Positions 9,702 to 18,894 are shown, counted from the stretch's first letter. The stretch is 64,000 nucleotides of DNA from Marinoscillum luteum (GCF_044005705.1 NZ_JBIPKE010000020.1:620001-684000); one strand, 5' to 3'. Made by a program: numbers and translations. The notes: generated from the sequence alone by a model not told the origin.

Positions 9702-10601
9702 TCAGCTGCCGGCAGTGGCCACCTTTACACTATCCAATGGAACACTCGCCTCCCGCTCAAAAAGCTCACCCTGAGGTGCTTTAGCGTTGGGTGGATTGGT
9801 GCCCTCCAGAGTATACACATAGCTGGAAATTTGCTGCATCTCCTTCGGACTTAGCTGAGCCTGCCATGAAATCATCCCTTTCGACGGCACACCATATTTG
9901 ATGGTTTTGAAAATGGATTGAACATCACCCCCATGAATCCAATACTGATCCGCAAGATTGGGTCCTACACCACCTTCACCCAGCTGCCCATGACATGCTG
10001 CACACTTCGACACAAACAGGTTCTGCCCCACAGCAAGATCTTCCGATGCATTGAGCATGGTCACTGAGGATTCGTCAATAAGATTATCCAGGGACGCGAG
10101 ATACATTTCCACCTCCGCATTGGCCTTCTCCATCTCGGTGTAGTATTCCTCGTCCTGCAGGGCGCCTGTTCCCAACACATGAAAATGGAGTATGTAGGCG
10201 ACAGAGATAATAATGGTGAGATAAAAACCATAAAGCCACCATGGTGGAAGTTTGTTGTCCAGCTCCCTGATTCCGTCATAGGAGTGGTCGGTCATTACCG
10301 TAGCTTCTTCCTCCAAAGGCACAGCATTATTCAACCTATGCCATATGCGGCTCCAGAATCCCTCGGCGGGCACTACCGGAGCAGACTGGTGCTTGGCTCC
10401 CATGATGGCCGACAAAGCATACAGGGAAGTGTAGAGCGCCAAAAGCGCTACCACAACCACCAGTGCCCCTACGGTCAGCACGATTTCCACCTGATATAAG
10501 GTATAAAAATCTGAAGCAGTATCCTGTGCCTGCACCATCACCGGCCCGCCCAGTATGGAGAGGAGTATCAATACGGATTTAGAGTAGTTCATCGCTTTCA
10601 T
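9702..10601 (-). CDS. ccoP: cbb3 oxidase subunit III, CcoP (single heme c)
   Basis: Subunit III of cbb3-type cytochrome c oxidase, passing electrons to CcoO/CcoN. The 299-aa product has a signal-like N-terminus, a hydrophobic helix at about residues 38-65, a second at about 121-142, and a C-terminal cytochrome c domain with one heme motif, CAACH (200-204), and a later Met ligand candidate in KGMISWQ. Proteobacterial CcoP carries two CxxCH motifs; only one is present here. An alternative ATG at 10592 would shorten the overlap with ccoQ from 23 to 14 nt. Flanked by ccoQ and ccoG. Confidence 0.93.
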   Translation of the reverse strand: MKAMNYSKSVLILLSILGGPVMVQAQDTASDFYTLYQVEIVLTVGALVVVVALLALYTSLYALSAIMGAKHQSAPVVPAEGFWSRIWHRLNNAVPLEEEATVMTDHSYDGIRELDNKLPPWWLYGFYLTIIISVAYILHFHVLGTGALQDEEYYTEMEKANAEVEMYLASLDNLIDESSVTMLNASEDLAVGQNLFVSKCAACHGQLGEGGVGPNLADQYWIHGGDVQSIFKTIKYGVPSKGMISWQAQLSPKEMQQISSYVYTLEGTNPPNAKAPQGELFEREASVPLDSVKVATAGS

Positions 10602-10770
10602 CGTTTATATTCAGTGGTATCCTGGAGATTTCATCTATTTGCTTTCTGTTTGACCTAAGGACGTAAATAAAAAGCCCCAGGAAAAAAACGAAGAAAATGA
10701 TCAGTGAGATCAGGGGGAATACTTCAATTCCCGCAATGGTCTCCATATGGTGTTTTACAAATTTTAGCAT
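10579..10770 (-). CDS. ccoQ: CcoQ-like small cbb3 oxidase subunit
   Basis: 63-aa protein with one transmembrane helix (about residues 19-40) followed by a charged cytoplasmic tail. Size, topology and position between ccoNO and ccoP identify it as CcoQ/FixQ, which stabilises the oxidase complex. The start is 2 nt after the ccoNO stop, and its end overlaps ccoP. Confidence 0.85.
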   Translation of the reverse strand: MLKFVKHHMETIAGIEVFPLISLIIFFVFFLGLFIYVLRSNRKQIDEISRIPLNINDESDELL

Positions 10771-10772
10771 GA

Positions 10773-12959
10773 TTACTGTTCGTTTTTGGTTTCACCAATG
10801 TTCTTAATATCTGTACCCACCCGTTGCAAATAAGCAATTAGCGCCACTATTTCTTTGTCAGGAACTACCCTGACTCCCTGAGTCGCCAGGTCATCCGAGA
10901 TGGATTTGGCTTGCTGCTCAGCATCTGCTACGGCTTCATCCTGAAAGCCTTCGGCGTATGGCACTCCCAGCGTCTGCATCGCGGTGATCTTTTTAGGGAG
11001 GAGTTCTTTTTCCCAGTCTTGCTCAAAGAGCCATGGATAAGGTGGCATAATAGAACCCGGAGACATACTCGCGGGATCCAGCATGTGGTAGTAATGCCAG
11101 CTGTTGGGATATTTACCACCGACTCTCAGGAGATCCGGCCCGGTACGCTTAGACCCCCACTGAAACGGGTGGTCATAAACAAACTCTCCCGCTTTGGCAT
11201 ACTCACCATACCGCTCGGTTTCTGATCGGAAAGGCCTCACCATCTGAGAGTGACAGGTATAACAGCCCTCACGTACATAGATGTCCCTACCATTCAGTTC
11301 CAATGGGGTGTAGGGCTTCACACTTGTGATGGTGGGCACATTGGATTGCACCAAAAATGTAGGAACAATCTCGATAATCCCCCCAATAGCCACTGCCACA
11401 AGGCTCCATACCAGCAGGGTAATAGGCCTCCATTCAAAAATTCGTCTGTGCCAATGTTCGGATTTCGCAGGACGGTAATTTTTCGTAAGTGGGGCTGCCT
11501 CAGCCTTTGTTTCTCTTATGAACGTACCAGCCTGCGCGGTTTTTATCAGGTTATAAACCATCACAAAAACCCCTGTCAGGTACAGGGCGCCACCAAATGC
11601 CCGCAGCATATACATAGGCATGATCTGAGTCACAGTCTCCAGGAAGTTGCTATAGACCAGGGTGCCTTCCGGCGCAAACTGCTTCCACATGAGGCTTTGC
11701 ACAAAGCCTGCCCAGTACATAGGAAGGGTGTAGAAGATAATGCCCATGGTTCCTACCCAGAAGTGTACATTGGCGAGTTTTTTAGAAAACAGCTGCGTAC
11801 CGTACAACCTGGGAATGAGGTAATAGAGCATGGCAAAAGTCATGAAGCCATTCCATCCGAGTCCCCCTACGTGGACGTGCGCCACGATCCAGTCAGTAAA
11901 GTGAGCGATGGCATTGAAGTTCTTCAGGGAAAGCATTGGCCCCTCAAACGTGGCCATACCGTAGCAGGTAACTGCCACCACCATAAATTTCAGAATAGGA
12001 TCTTCGCGCACTCTGTCCCAGGCGCCGCGCAGTGTCAGCAGTCCATTGAGCATCCCGCCCCACGACGGAGCAATGAGCATGATGGAAAAAACCGTACCCA
12101 AAGACTGAGCCCAGTTAGGCAGGGAATTGTACAGCAGGTGATGGGGGCCTGCCCAGATGTAAATGAATATGAGTGCCCAAAAGTGGATAATGGACAAGCG
12201 GTAGGAATAAACCGGACGATTGGCCGCCTTGGGGATGAAATAGTACATCAATCCCAGGTATGGGGTGGTCAGGAAAAATGCGACCGCATTGTGCCCATAC
12301 CACCACTGTACCAATGCATCCTGCACACCAGCATACCACGAGTAGCTTTTCATGAAACTGATAGGCAGCTCAAACGAATTAACGATATGGAGCATCGCTA
12401 CGGTCACGAAAGTGGCAATGAAAAACCAAATGGCCACATACAAATGGCGCTCCCTTCTTTTGAGGATGGTACCAAACATATTGATCCCAAAGACCACCCA
12501 GATGATGGCTATGGCAATATCAATCGGCCACTCCAGCTCAGCGTATTCCTTGCCTGTAGTGTATCCCAATGGCAAGGTGATGGCCGCAGCGAGTATGATC
12601 AACTGCCACCCCCAGAAATGGATTCTACTCAGCAGGTCGCTGAACATCCGGGCCTTGCAAAGTCGCTGCAGGGAATAGTAAACACCCATGAAAATACCAT
12701 TGCCCACAAATGCAAAAATCACTGCATTGGTATGCAAAGGCCTGATCCGCCCAAAAGTGGTGTACTGCAATCCGAAATTGAGCTCTGGCCAGAAAAACTG
12801 ACACGCTGCCAGCAACCCAACGCTCATCCCCACCACCCCAAAAATAGTGGTGGCAATAAGGAACATCCTTACGATTGAGTTGTCATAGTAAAACGTATCC
12901 AGGCCATTATTTACCGTCCCCTTTTCTTCGGGCGGGTTGGTGAGAGTCGTTGTTGACAT
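10773..12959 (-). CDS. ccoNO: Fused cbb3 oxidase subunits I and II (CcoN-CcoO)
   Basis: Catalytic core of the high-affinity cbb3 oxidase in one 728-aa chain. Residues about 1-500 form the 12-helix CcoN part with heme and CuB histidine regions (RPLHTNAV, WWYGHNAVAFF, WAGPHHLLY, VAHVHVGGLGWNG). Residues about 510-728 form a membrane-anchored CcoO part with heme motif CYTCHSQMVRPF and the downstream PGSIMPPYPW Met region. The ATG at 12959 (MSTTTLTNPPEEKG) is preferred; upstream in-frame starts would run further into ccoS, which it already overlaps by 53 nt. N-O fusion is known in Bacteroidota. It reduces oxygen to water while pumping protons under low oxygen. Confidence 0.96.
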   Translation of the reverse strand: MSTTTLTNPPEEKGTVNNGLDTFYYDNSIVRMFLIATTIFGVVGMSVGLLAACQFFWPELNFGLQYTTFGRIRPLHTNAVIFAFVGNGIFMGVYYSLQRLCKARMFSDLLSRIHFWGWQLIILAAAITLPLGYTTGKEYAELEWPIDIAIAIIWVVFGINMFGTILKRRERHLYVAIWFFIATFVTVAMLHIVNSFELPISFMKSYSWYAGVQDALVQWWYGHNAVAFFLTTPYLGLMYYFIPKAANRPVYSYRLSIIHFWALIFIYIWAGPHHLLYNSLPNWAQSLGTVFSIMLIAPSWGGMLNGLLTLRGAWDRVREDPILKFMVVAVTCYGMATFEGPMLSLKNFNAIAHFTDWIVAHVHVGGLGWNGFMTFAMLYYLIPRLYGTQLFSKKLANVHFWVGTMGIIFYTLPMYWAGFVQSLMWKQFAPEGTLVYSNFLETVTQIMPMYMLRAFGGALYLTGVFVMVYNLIKTAQAGTFIRETKAEAAPLTKNYRPAKSEHWHRRIFEWRPITLLVWSLVAVAIGGIIEIVPTFLVQSNVPTITSVKPYTPLELNGRDIYVREGCYTCHSQMVRPFRSETERYGEYAKAGEFVYDHPFQWGSKRTGPDLLRVGGKYPNSWHYYHMLDPASMSPGSIMPPYPWLFEQDWEKELLPKKITAMQTLGVPYAEGFQDEAVADAEQQAKSISDDLATQGVRVVPDKEIVALIAYLQRVGTDIKNIGETKNEQ

Positions 12960-13113
12960 AGAAAGTTTGATTTGGTTCGTCATCAAAAAGTATCCTGATA
13001 GAAGGGGTATAGTCATCATCATACTGACCGCTTCCGGAAGCCCATATGAAAGCGAGCAAGAACCCTAAGGCTACTGTGATGCTGAATCCGATTAAGACGA
13101 TGATTACACTCAT
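12907..13113 (-). CDS. ccoS: CcoS/FixS cbb3 maturation protein
   Basis: 68-aa single-helix membrane protein from the ATG at 13113. The helix (about residues 2-24) is followed by the FWAF-like stretch FIWASGSGQYDD and a short acidic, cytoplasmic tail, as in CcoS/FixS, which is needed for cofactor insertion into cbb3 oxidase. It precedes ccoNO and overlaps it by 53 nt. A 105-nt gap containing a CRP/FNR-like dyad separates it from ccoI, so the structural operon may have its own promoter here. Confidence 0.86.
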   Translation of the reverse strand: MSVIIVLIGFSITVALGFLLAFIWASGSGQYDDDYTPSIRILFDDEPNQTFYVNNDSHQPARRKGDGK

Positions 13114-13175
13114 AATTATCAAAGCAAGATTACGAGGATGAGTCACCCCATCTTATGAGCGTTTTCAATCGTTCG

Positions 13176-13191
13176 ACTGATTTTTGTCAGT
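13176..13191 (-). promoter_or_regulatory. CRP/FNR-like dyad upstream of ccoS
   Basis: The plus strand reads ACTGA-TTTTTG-TCAGT, a perfect 5-bp-arm dyad with a TGA-N6-TCA core, the spacing used by CRP/FNR-family regulators. Its centre lies about 58 nt upstream of the last base of a TAATCTTG box (minus strand, 13125-13132) that resembles the Bacteroidota -7 element. A similar dyad precedes ccoI. Candidate oxygen-responsive site; not proven. Confidence 0.4.
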
Positions 13192-13218
13192 GGAGAAAAA
13201 GAAACCCTCAAAAAAACC

Positions 13219-15600
13219 TCACCGAAAGTACTTTTTGGAGATGCCATTTATCACCAGCGTGATAAATGCCACCACCGTAACTGAGCTGATGGGCATGAGA
13301 ATGGCCGAGACCACCGGGGTGAGGTGGCCCGAAACGGCAAAGGACAGCCCTATAATATTGTACACAAAAGAGATCACCAATGCGGCCACAATTACACGCA
13401 TGACCACTTTGGAAAACCTAAGGATGCTGCCCGTTCGGCTCAGTGAGTCAGCTTCCACCAGCGCGTCACAGGCCGGACTAAACTGATGGATGTCTTCGCA
13501 CACTGCAAATCCCACACTGGCAGACTTGAGTGCACCAGCGTCGTTCAGCCCGTCACCAATCATCAGCGTATGACCTTGAAGCCCTTGTAAAAAGGACAGC
13601 TTCTCTTCTGGCTTTTGATTGAATGCCCATTGGTCAAAATATGGAGCCAGAGTGGGTGCCTCAGACGCATTATCTCCAGAAAGCAAACAAAGTCTGTAGT
13701 CGTTCCGCAGATGTTTCAGTTCAGAAAATATGTCGGCACGATACTCTGCCCTGATGCTGTAAAACCCAATAAAAACACCGTCTATGTCCACGTAGGCCGT
13801 GGTCTCTTGTACCGTATTGGAGGAGTGATTGATCCATGCCGACGATCCCACTTTCACTACATGACCAGCTATCTCAGCCCGCAAGCCTTTTCCTACCTGC
13901 TCATTGAAATCTGTGATGGCCATCTTCTCTACACTCTCCGCAATGGTGCCTAATATAAGCCTGCTGATAGGGTGGGCAGAATTGGCACAGGCCGTTTTGA
14001 GAAGGGATAGTTGTATAGGGTTTAACTCCGCACCTTGATAACTTACTTTGGAGGGATTATTTTTGGTGAGCGTCCCCGTTTTGTCAAAGACAATCGTTTC
14101 GGTTTTAGCCATCTGCTCAATAATACCGGCATTTTTCAGATAAACACCCTGGTGACCGAGTATGCGCATGCCATGTCCCAGGCCAAAGGGCAAGGCCAAC
14201 GCCAGTGCACACGGGCAAGCCACAATCAGCACGGAAGCAACGGCATCCCATATTTTGGAAGGATCTGCCACACTCCAGTATATTCCTGTGCCCAGGGCAA
14301 GTAGGAGGATCACCACAGTAAAGTACTTGCTCACCTTGTCTATCAGGTTGTCATAGGGATTGGCAATCTTGGCAAAGGTCTGATTATTCCACAACTGAGT
14401 GAGTTTGCTGGTGCTCACGGCTTTTTCCAGACTTATTTCAATCTGCCCACCCAACTGCCTGCCTCCCGCGTACACGCGCTCCCCCTCACTTACAGGTATG
14501 GGGTCAGCCTCTCCCGTCACAAAGCTGTAGTCAATTTTGGCTTTACCGGATTGCAAAATACCATCGGCAGGGATCAACTCCTGATTGTGAAGAACGATGC
14601 AGTCATTTGGCTTCAAATCTCTCACCAATACCTGCTCCTCCTGGCCACTGACCACCCGCGTTACCGAAACGGGAAAATAAGACTTATAATCCCGCTCAAA
14701 AGACAGGGCCTCATATGATTTGCTCTGATACCATTTGCCCAGCAACAGAAAGAAGACAAGACCGGCCAGGGAGTCCACATAGCCCGGACCCGCAGCCCAT
14801 AGTATCTCATATCCACTCCTGATAAAAAGTGTGAAGATACCCAGGGTAATGGGTACGTCTATATTCATATATCCATGCCGGATGCTTCTCCAGGCACTAT
14901 TATAGTACTCCTGAGCCGCATAAAAGACCACTGGAATCGATAAAAACAAATTGATCCAACCAAACAAGTGCCTGAATGACTCCTCGGCCTGAAATGCGCA
15001 ATCCAGATACTCAGGCAGGCTCATCAGCATACTATTGCCAAAGCAAAAACCCGCCACTGCTATTCGCAATATCTGCTTATTTGACTTTCTGGGTTTGGGC
15101 GCCTCCACACTGTCCAGATGAATGGCAGGCGGATACCCCAATGTGGCCAGGACGATGGCCACCTCCCGCAGGGTAATTGCTTTAGAGAAGAGAATGGTGA
15201 TTTCCTTTCGGAGAAAATTAACCTCGGCGGAGAAAATACGGCTTTCTAACTTGGGCAGGTGCTCCAGCAGATAAATGCAAGAGCTGCAATGAATGCCCGG
15301 CAGAGAAAACCTGACTGCAGACTGGTTGGCATCTGAATAATGCAGCAGCCCCTCGTTCACCTCTTTCTGATCCAGAAATGAGTATTTCCGGTGAATTTCC
15401 TTTTCCTCGGCTACCCTACCAGCGTGCAGCTCCCCGTTTTGATAGTATGCTCCCAGATTGTTATGCTCGATCAACTCATAAACCGCCCTGCAGCCATGGC
15501 AGCAAAAATCCTTGTCTTCATATTCGATGTGGTCTTCCTCACACGAGGTACCGCAATGATGGCAGCGTAATTTTGGAGAAATCCGGGCAGATGATGTCAT
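13219..15600 (-). CDS. ccoI: CcoI/FixI copper-translocating P-type ATPase
   Basis: P1B-type ATPase that exports copper for cbb3 oxidase assembly. From the ATG at 15600 the product is 793 aa; the frame extends upstream to 15735 but that stretch has no domain character. N-terminal Cys-rich block (LRCHHCGTSC and DFCCHGCRAVYEL, residues about 11-44) is typical of FixI. A heavy-metal-associated domain with GIHCSSC follows at about 95-165. The membrane CPC motif (VACPCALALALP), the phosphorylation site FDKTGTLT and the hinge GDGLNDAGAL are all intact. Eight membrane helices are expected. It is divergent from hemN across a 188-nt region and upstream of ccoS. Confidence 0.95.
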   Translation of the reverse strand: MTSSARISPKLRCHHCGTSCEEDHIEYEDKDFCCHGCRAVYELIEHNNLGAYYQNGELHAGRVAEEKEIHRKYSFLDQKEVNEGLLHYSDANQSAVRFSLPGIHCSSCIYLLEHLPKLESRIFSAEVNFLRKEITILFSKAITLREVAIVLATLGYPPAIHLDSVEAPKPRKSNKQILRIAVAGFCFGNSMLMSLPEYLDCAFQAEESFRHLFGWINLFLSIPVVFYAAQEYYNSAWRSIRHGYMNIDVPITLGIFTLFIRSGYEILWAAGPGYVDSLAGLVFFLLLGKWYQSKSYEALSFERDYKSYFPVSVTRVVSGQEEQVLVRDLKPNDCIVLHNQELIPADGILQSGKAKIDYSFVTGEADPIPVSEGERVYAGGRQLGGQIEISLEKAVSTSKLTQLWNNQTFAKIANPYDNLIDKVSKYFTVVILLLALGTGIYWSVADPSKIWDAVASVLIVACPCALALALPFGLGHGMRILGHQGVYLKNAGIIEQMAKTETIVFDKTGTLTKNNPSKVSYQGAELNPIQLSLLKTACANSAHPISRLILGTIAESVEKMAITDFNEQVGKGLRAEIAGHVVKVGSSAWINHSSNTVQETTAYVDIDGVFIGFYSIRAEYRADIFSELKHLRNDYRLCLLSGDNASEAPTLAPYFDQWAFNQKPEEKLSFLQGLQGHTLMIGDGLNDAGALKSASVGFAVCEDIHQFSPACDALVEADSLSRTGSILRFSKVVMRVIVAALVISFVYNIIGLSFAVSGHLTPVVSAILMPISSVTVVAFITLVINGISKKYFR

Positions 15601-15618
15601 ATATACTTCAGGCACCCT

Positions 15619-15684
15619 CAAAACTAGCTTGCTCAAACAGGTCAGGGTCTGACAGTACTCAGGCTCATAACTGACATTAATCAT
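15619..15684 (-). promoter_or_regulatory. ccoI promoter with CRP/FNR-like dyad (shared region with hemN)
   Basis: A TAGTTTTG box (minus strand, 15619-15626) matches the Bacteroidota -7 consensus TAnnTTTG. The imperfect dyad CTGAC-ATTA-ATCAT (plus strand, 15671-15684) has a TGA-N6-TCA core and closely resembles the ccoS dyad read on the other strand (CTGAC-AAAA-ATCAG). The dyad centre is 58.5 nt from the last base of the -7 box, the same distance as at ccoS. It also lies about 110 nt upstream of the hemN start. No good -33 TTTG was found, which would fit activator dependence. Confidence 0.38.
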
Positions 15685-15788
15685 CTGGTGTAAGCCAGCA
15701 GCAGCCCTGAAAACAGAAACAACCAAAATCAGCACTGGTAATGATGATTGTCAGGAATAAACCTCTTTCGCCAGAGTTTCTTTGTTAC

Positions 15789-17135
15789 ATGCAAGATTTC
15801 ATTTCAAAATACAACGTCCCAGGCCCACGCTATACCAGCTACCCTACCATCCCCCATTGGCATACAGAAGACCACACCGAAAGTCGCTGGAAGCAAGCGG
15901 TCAGTGATGGATTTTGGAGAAATGGTAAAGAAATCAGCCTGTATATTCATCTCCCATTTTGCGAAAGCTTATGTACCTACTGTGGATGTACAACTCGGAT
16001 CACCCAAAACCACAAAGTAGAAAGCAAATACATCACCTATTTACTGAAAGAATGGAAACTCTATCTGGCCACTTTCGGAGGTCAACCCATCATCAGGGAG
16101 ATTCACATGGGAGGTGGTACCCCCACCTTTTTCTCAGCAGAAAACCTCAAAACCCTGATCGACGGGCTCACTCATGAGGCCACCCTTTCTGACGATTTCG
16201 TATTTGGCTTTGAAGGACACCCCAATAACACGACAGAGGAACACCTGAAGACACTGGCTGACTTGGGCTTTACCAGGATGAGCCTCGGCATTCAGGATTT
16301 CGATCCGGAAGTGCAAAAAATCATCAACAGGAAACAATCCTTCTCTCAGGTGAAAGAGATCACAGCGCTTGCTCGTACCTATGGATTCACCAGTCTGAAC
16401 TACGACCTGATCTATGGTCTCCCTAAGCAGACAATCTCAGGGATTGCTCAAACCATCGCTCAGACCATTGCCTTAAAGCCAGACCGCATTGCTTTCTATG
16501 GCTACGCCCATGTGCCCTGGGTCAAAGCTGCTCAAAAGTCTTACGAACAGTACCTTCCAAGCCCAGCGCAGAGACAAAAAATGTATGCAACCGGCAAAAA
16601 GGCACTGATGACCCATGGTTATCATGACATTGGCATGGACCACTTTGCACTGCCTACAGACAGCCTCTATGAAGCCTTTGCCACCGGTAAACTTCATCGC
16701 AACTTTATGGGCTATACCACCCAAGACACCAATCTGCTGATTGGGCTGGGCATGAGCTCCATCAGCGATAGCTGGACGGCATTTAGTCAAAATGAAAAAC
16801 TGTTGAGCAGGTATTACGAGCGCCTCGACCGAAATGAACTACCCATTTCCAGAGGCCATCAGCTCACCACGGAAGATTTGATCATCCGGCGGCATATTCT
16901 GAATCTCATGTGCAATTTTGAAACCACATGGGAGGTTTCTGAGCTATTGGAGATTGGGTTTGGCTTCAATACCAACCTCCTGGCTACTTTGGTAACAGAT
17001 GGGTTTATTCAATGGACTGATACCGGGATCAAAATCAATGACGCTGGCAAACCCTTTATCCGAAATATATGCATGGCGCTGGACGCCCGACTTTGGCGCT
17101 CCAGCCAGCAAACCTCCTTCAGCCAAACCCTATGA
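15789..17135 (+). CDS. hemN: Oxygen-independent coproporphyrinogen III dehydrogenase
   Basis: Radical-SAM enzyme converting coproporphyrinogen III to protoporphyrinogen IX without oxygen, in heme synthesis. The ATG at 15789 gives 448 aa beginning MQDFISKYNVPGPRYTSYPT, the usual HemN N-terminus; an ATG at 15741 would add 16 residues without family similarity. The 4Fe-4S motif CESLCTYC, followed by GCTT, and the SAM-binding stretch MGGGTPTF are present, and the C-terminal HemN domain (about 350-440) is complete. Divergent from the cbb3 locus, which fits heme demand under low oxygen. It converges with the next gene, leaving a 9-nt gap between stop codons. Confidence 0.95.
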   Translation: MQDFISKYNVPGPRYTSYPTIPHWHTEDHTESRWKQAVSDGFWRNGKEISLYIHLPFCESLCTYCGCTTRITQNHKVESKYITYLLKEWKLYLATFGGQPIIREIHMGGGTPTFFSAENLKTLIDGLTHEATLSDDFVFGFEGHPNNTTEEHLKTLADLGFTRMSLGIQDFDPEVQKIINRKQSFSQVKEITALARTYGFTSLNYDLIYGLPKQTISGIAQTIAQTIALKPDRIAFYGYAHVPWVKAAQKSYEQYLPSPAQRQKMYATGKKALMTHGYHDIGMDHFALPTDSLYEAFATGKLHRNFMGYTTQDTNLLIGLGMSSISDSWTAFSQNEKLLSRYYERLDRNELPISRGHQLTTEDLIIRRHILNLMCNFETTWEVSELLEIGFGFNTNLLATLVTDGFIQWTDTGIKINDAGKPFIRNICMALDARLWRSSQQTSFSQTL

Positions 17136-17144
17136 TCATAAGAG

Positions 17145-18668
17145 TCAGTCCTTCAGTACCAAATCGTAGTAGTCTGTTCGCCGATCTTTCAGATTGCGTG
17201 CACTCCCCGATTCATGCAGCTCTTTGAGTAAGTCCAGGTCCACATCCACTACCAGGATCATCTCTGTATTAGGTGTGGCTTCCGCTTTCACACCATTGAC
17301 CGGAAAGGCAAAATCGCATGGAGTGAACACCACAGACTGAGCAAATTGGATATCCATATTGTGCACTTTGGGCAGGTTGCCCACCGAACCGGCCATGGCC
17401 ACATAGCATTCGTTTTCTATAGCCCGTGCCTGAGCGCAGTTTCTCACCCTTGAGTATCCGTTTTGTGTATCTGTCAGGAAGGGGATAAAAAGCAGTTTCA
17501 TCCCCTGGGCAGCCATCATCCTCGGAATCTCGGGGAACTCCACATCATAACTAATGCAAACACCCACCTTACCACAATCCGTATCAAATACCTGAATCCC
17601 TTTGCCTCCCGACATCCCCCAGAACTTCACTTCATCTGGAGTGACCTGTATTTTTTCAAACTGACTCCATACCCCATTTCTTCGGCAGAGATAGCCCACA
17701 TTGTAGAGGTTGCCGTCACGCATCAAAGGCATACTGCCAGTGATGATATTGATATTGTAACTAATGGCCAGCTGGACGAACCGATCACGAATGCTTTCGG
17801 TATGAGCGGCCAGCTCACGAATAGCAGCAGGCTCGCTGAGATTGTTCCACTGCCCCATGAGTGGTGCATTGAAAAACTCCGGGAAGAGGGCAAAATCACT
17901 TTTGTACCCGGAGACTGCATCGATGAAAAATTCTATTTGCTGGAAAAGCTCATCCATGGTATTGTACGGTCGCATCTGCCACTGTACCAGCCCCAAGCGG
18001 ACCACTGGCTTGTACTCAGGTTTATTGGCTCCTTTTCGCTTGTAATAGATATTATCCCATTGCAAGAGGGTAGCAAATTCCATGGACTCCTCATCACCTG
18101 GCATATAGTCGGTCAGGAGCTTCTTTACGTGAAAATCGTTGGAGAGCTGAAAGGACAGTGTGGGATCATGAATCTCCTTAAACTTCACCCGATCGATGTA
18201 TTCCTTTGGCTTCAGGGTATCTACATACTTGTGGTAATTCGGGATTCGGCCACCGAAAATGATCGCACGGAGATTCAATTTTTCACAAAGTTCCTTTCGG
18301 GCATCATAGAGGCGCCTGCCCAATCGATACCCCCGGTAGTCTGGTCGGATGAAGACCTCTATCCCGTACAGAATATCACCCGTAGGGCTATGGGTGTCAA
18401 AGGAGTAGTTGCCGGTGATCTCTTTGTAAGTGTGCTCGTCTCCAAACTTGCCATAATCAACTATGATGGCCAGTGCACAACCCACTACTTTGCCATCTGC
18501 CACGATTCCAAATTGACCTTCGGGGAAAATCTCCAGAAGCTTGTTGATGTATTCCTCCCCCCAGAAAATGCCGGGCCAGCTGCTGTAGGCCTCTATCATG
18601 GCATCCTTGAGCTCCTGATAGTCAGCCATTCGGATGTTTCTTACCTCTACTTGTTTGATTTTTTTCAT
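17145..18668 (-). CDS. GNAT acetyltransferase-carbon-nitrogen hydrolase fusion
   Basis: 507-aa cytoplasmic two-domain protein. Residues 1-210 form a GNAT-like N-acetyltransferase domain, with the acetyl-CoA loop region RPDYRGYRLGRRLYD at about 109-123. Residues 222-500 form a nitrilase-superfamily amidase with the complete catalytic triad: Glu264 in LFPEFFNAP, Lys339 in FEKIQVTPDE and Cys371 in VGVCISYDVEFPE. This fusion is widespread in Bacteroidota, but its substrate is not known to me; the amidase probably cleaves a small amide or carbamoyl compound. It is monocistronic, with a 226-nt upstream region. No signal peptide. Confidence 0.9.
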   Translation of the reverse strand: MKKIKQVEVRNIRMADYQELKDAMIEAYSSWPGIFWGEEYINKLLEIFPEGQFGIVADGKVVGCALAIIVDYGKFGDEHTYKEITGNYSFDTHSPTGDILYGIEVFIRPDYRGYRLGRRLYDARKELCEKLNLRAIIFGGRIPNYHKYVDTLKPKEYIDRVKFKEIHDPTLSFQLSNDFHVKKLLTDYMPGDEESMEFATLLQWDNIYYKRKGANKPEYKPVVRLGLVQWQMRPYNTMDELFQQIEFFIDAVSGYKSDFALFPEFFNAPLMGQWNNLSEPAAIRELAAHTESIRDRFVQLAISYNINIITGSMPLMRDGNLYNVGYLCRRNGVWSQFEKIQVTPDEVKFWGMSGGKGIQVFDTDCGKVGVCISYDVEFPEIPRMMAAQGMKLLFIPFLTDTQNGYSRVRNCAQARAIENECYVAMAGSVGNLPKVHNMDIQFAQSVVFTPCDFAFPVNGVKAEATPNTEMILVVDVDLDLLKELHESGSARNLKDRRTDYYDLVLKD

Positions 18669-18810
18669 AGCTGATCGATTTTCAGGTTAAGACGTGAGTT
18701 TGTTGATCGGTCACACTTTTCTGATCAGATGTAAAATATCCTGTTTCAATGATGCTTTGTGCAATGGACCAAAACTTTTTATTCCTGATCCAAAATCATT
18801 GTGTGTAGAA

Positions 18811-18843
18811 CACAAAACAAGCCACTCTTGCGAGTGGCTTTTG
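18811..18843 (-). terminator. Terminator at end of the 14-gene PUL
   Basis: A perfect 9-bp stem (18819-18827 with 18832-18840; arms AAGCCACTC and GAGTGGCTT) has a 4-nt loop. Read on the minus strand it lies about 52 nt after the stop codon of the last PUL gene and runs into GTTTTGTG. It could also act on the plus strand. Confidence 0.8.
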
Positions 18844-18894
18844 TCGTTCGTATGGGACAATTAATATTCCGTCATTGGTGTTTTCTCGAGACCA

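Noticed and set aside
11250..12878. A 542-codon open frame on the plus strand opposite ccoNO
   Set aside because: It is an antisense shadow of the high-GC-third-position ccoNO coding sequence; the translation is rich in His, Pro and Gln and has no domain features.
15741..15788. Earlier ATG for hemN
   Set aside because: The extra 16 residues do not resemble HemN, and family members begin near the ATG at 15789.
17463..18674. A 403-codon open frame on the plus strand opposite the GNAT-nitrilase gene
   Set aside because: Fully antisense to a gene with intact catalytic motifs, and no recognisable domain in the translation.
18669..18894. Possible small RNA between the PUL and the GNAT-nitrilase gene
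   Set aside because: The hairpin is explained by termination of the PUL transcript; no separate promoter box was recognised.
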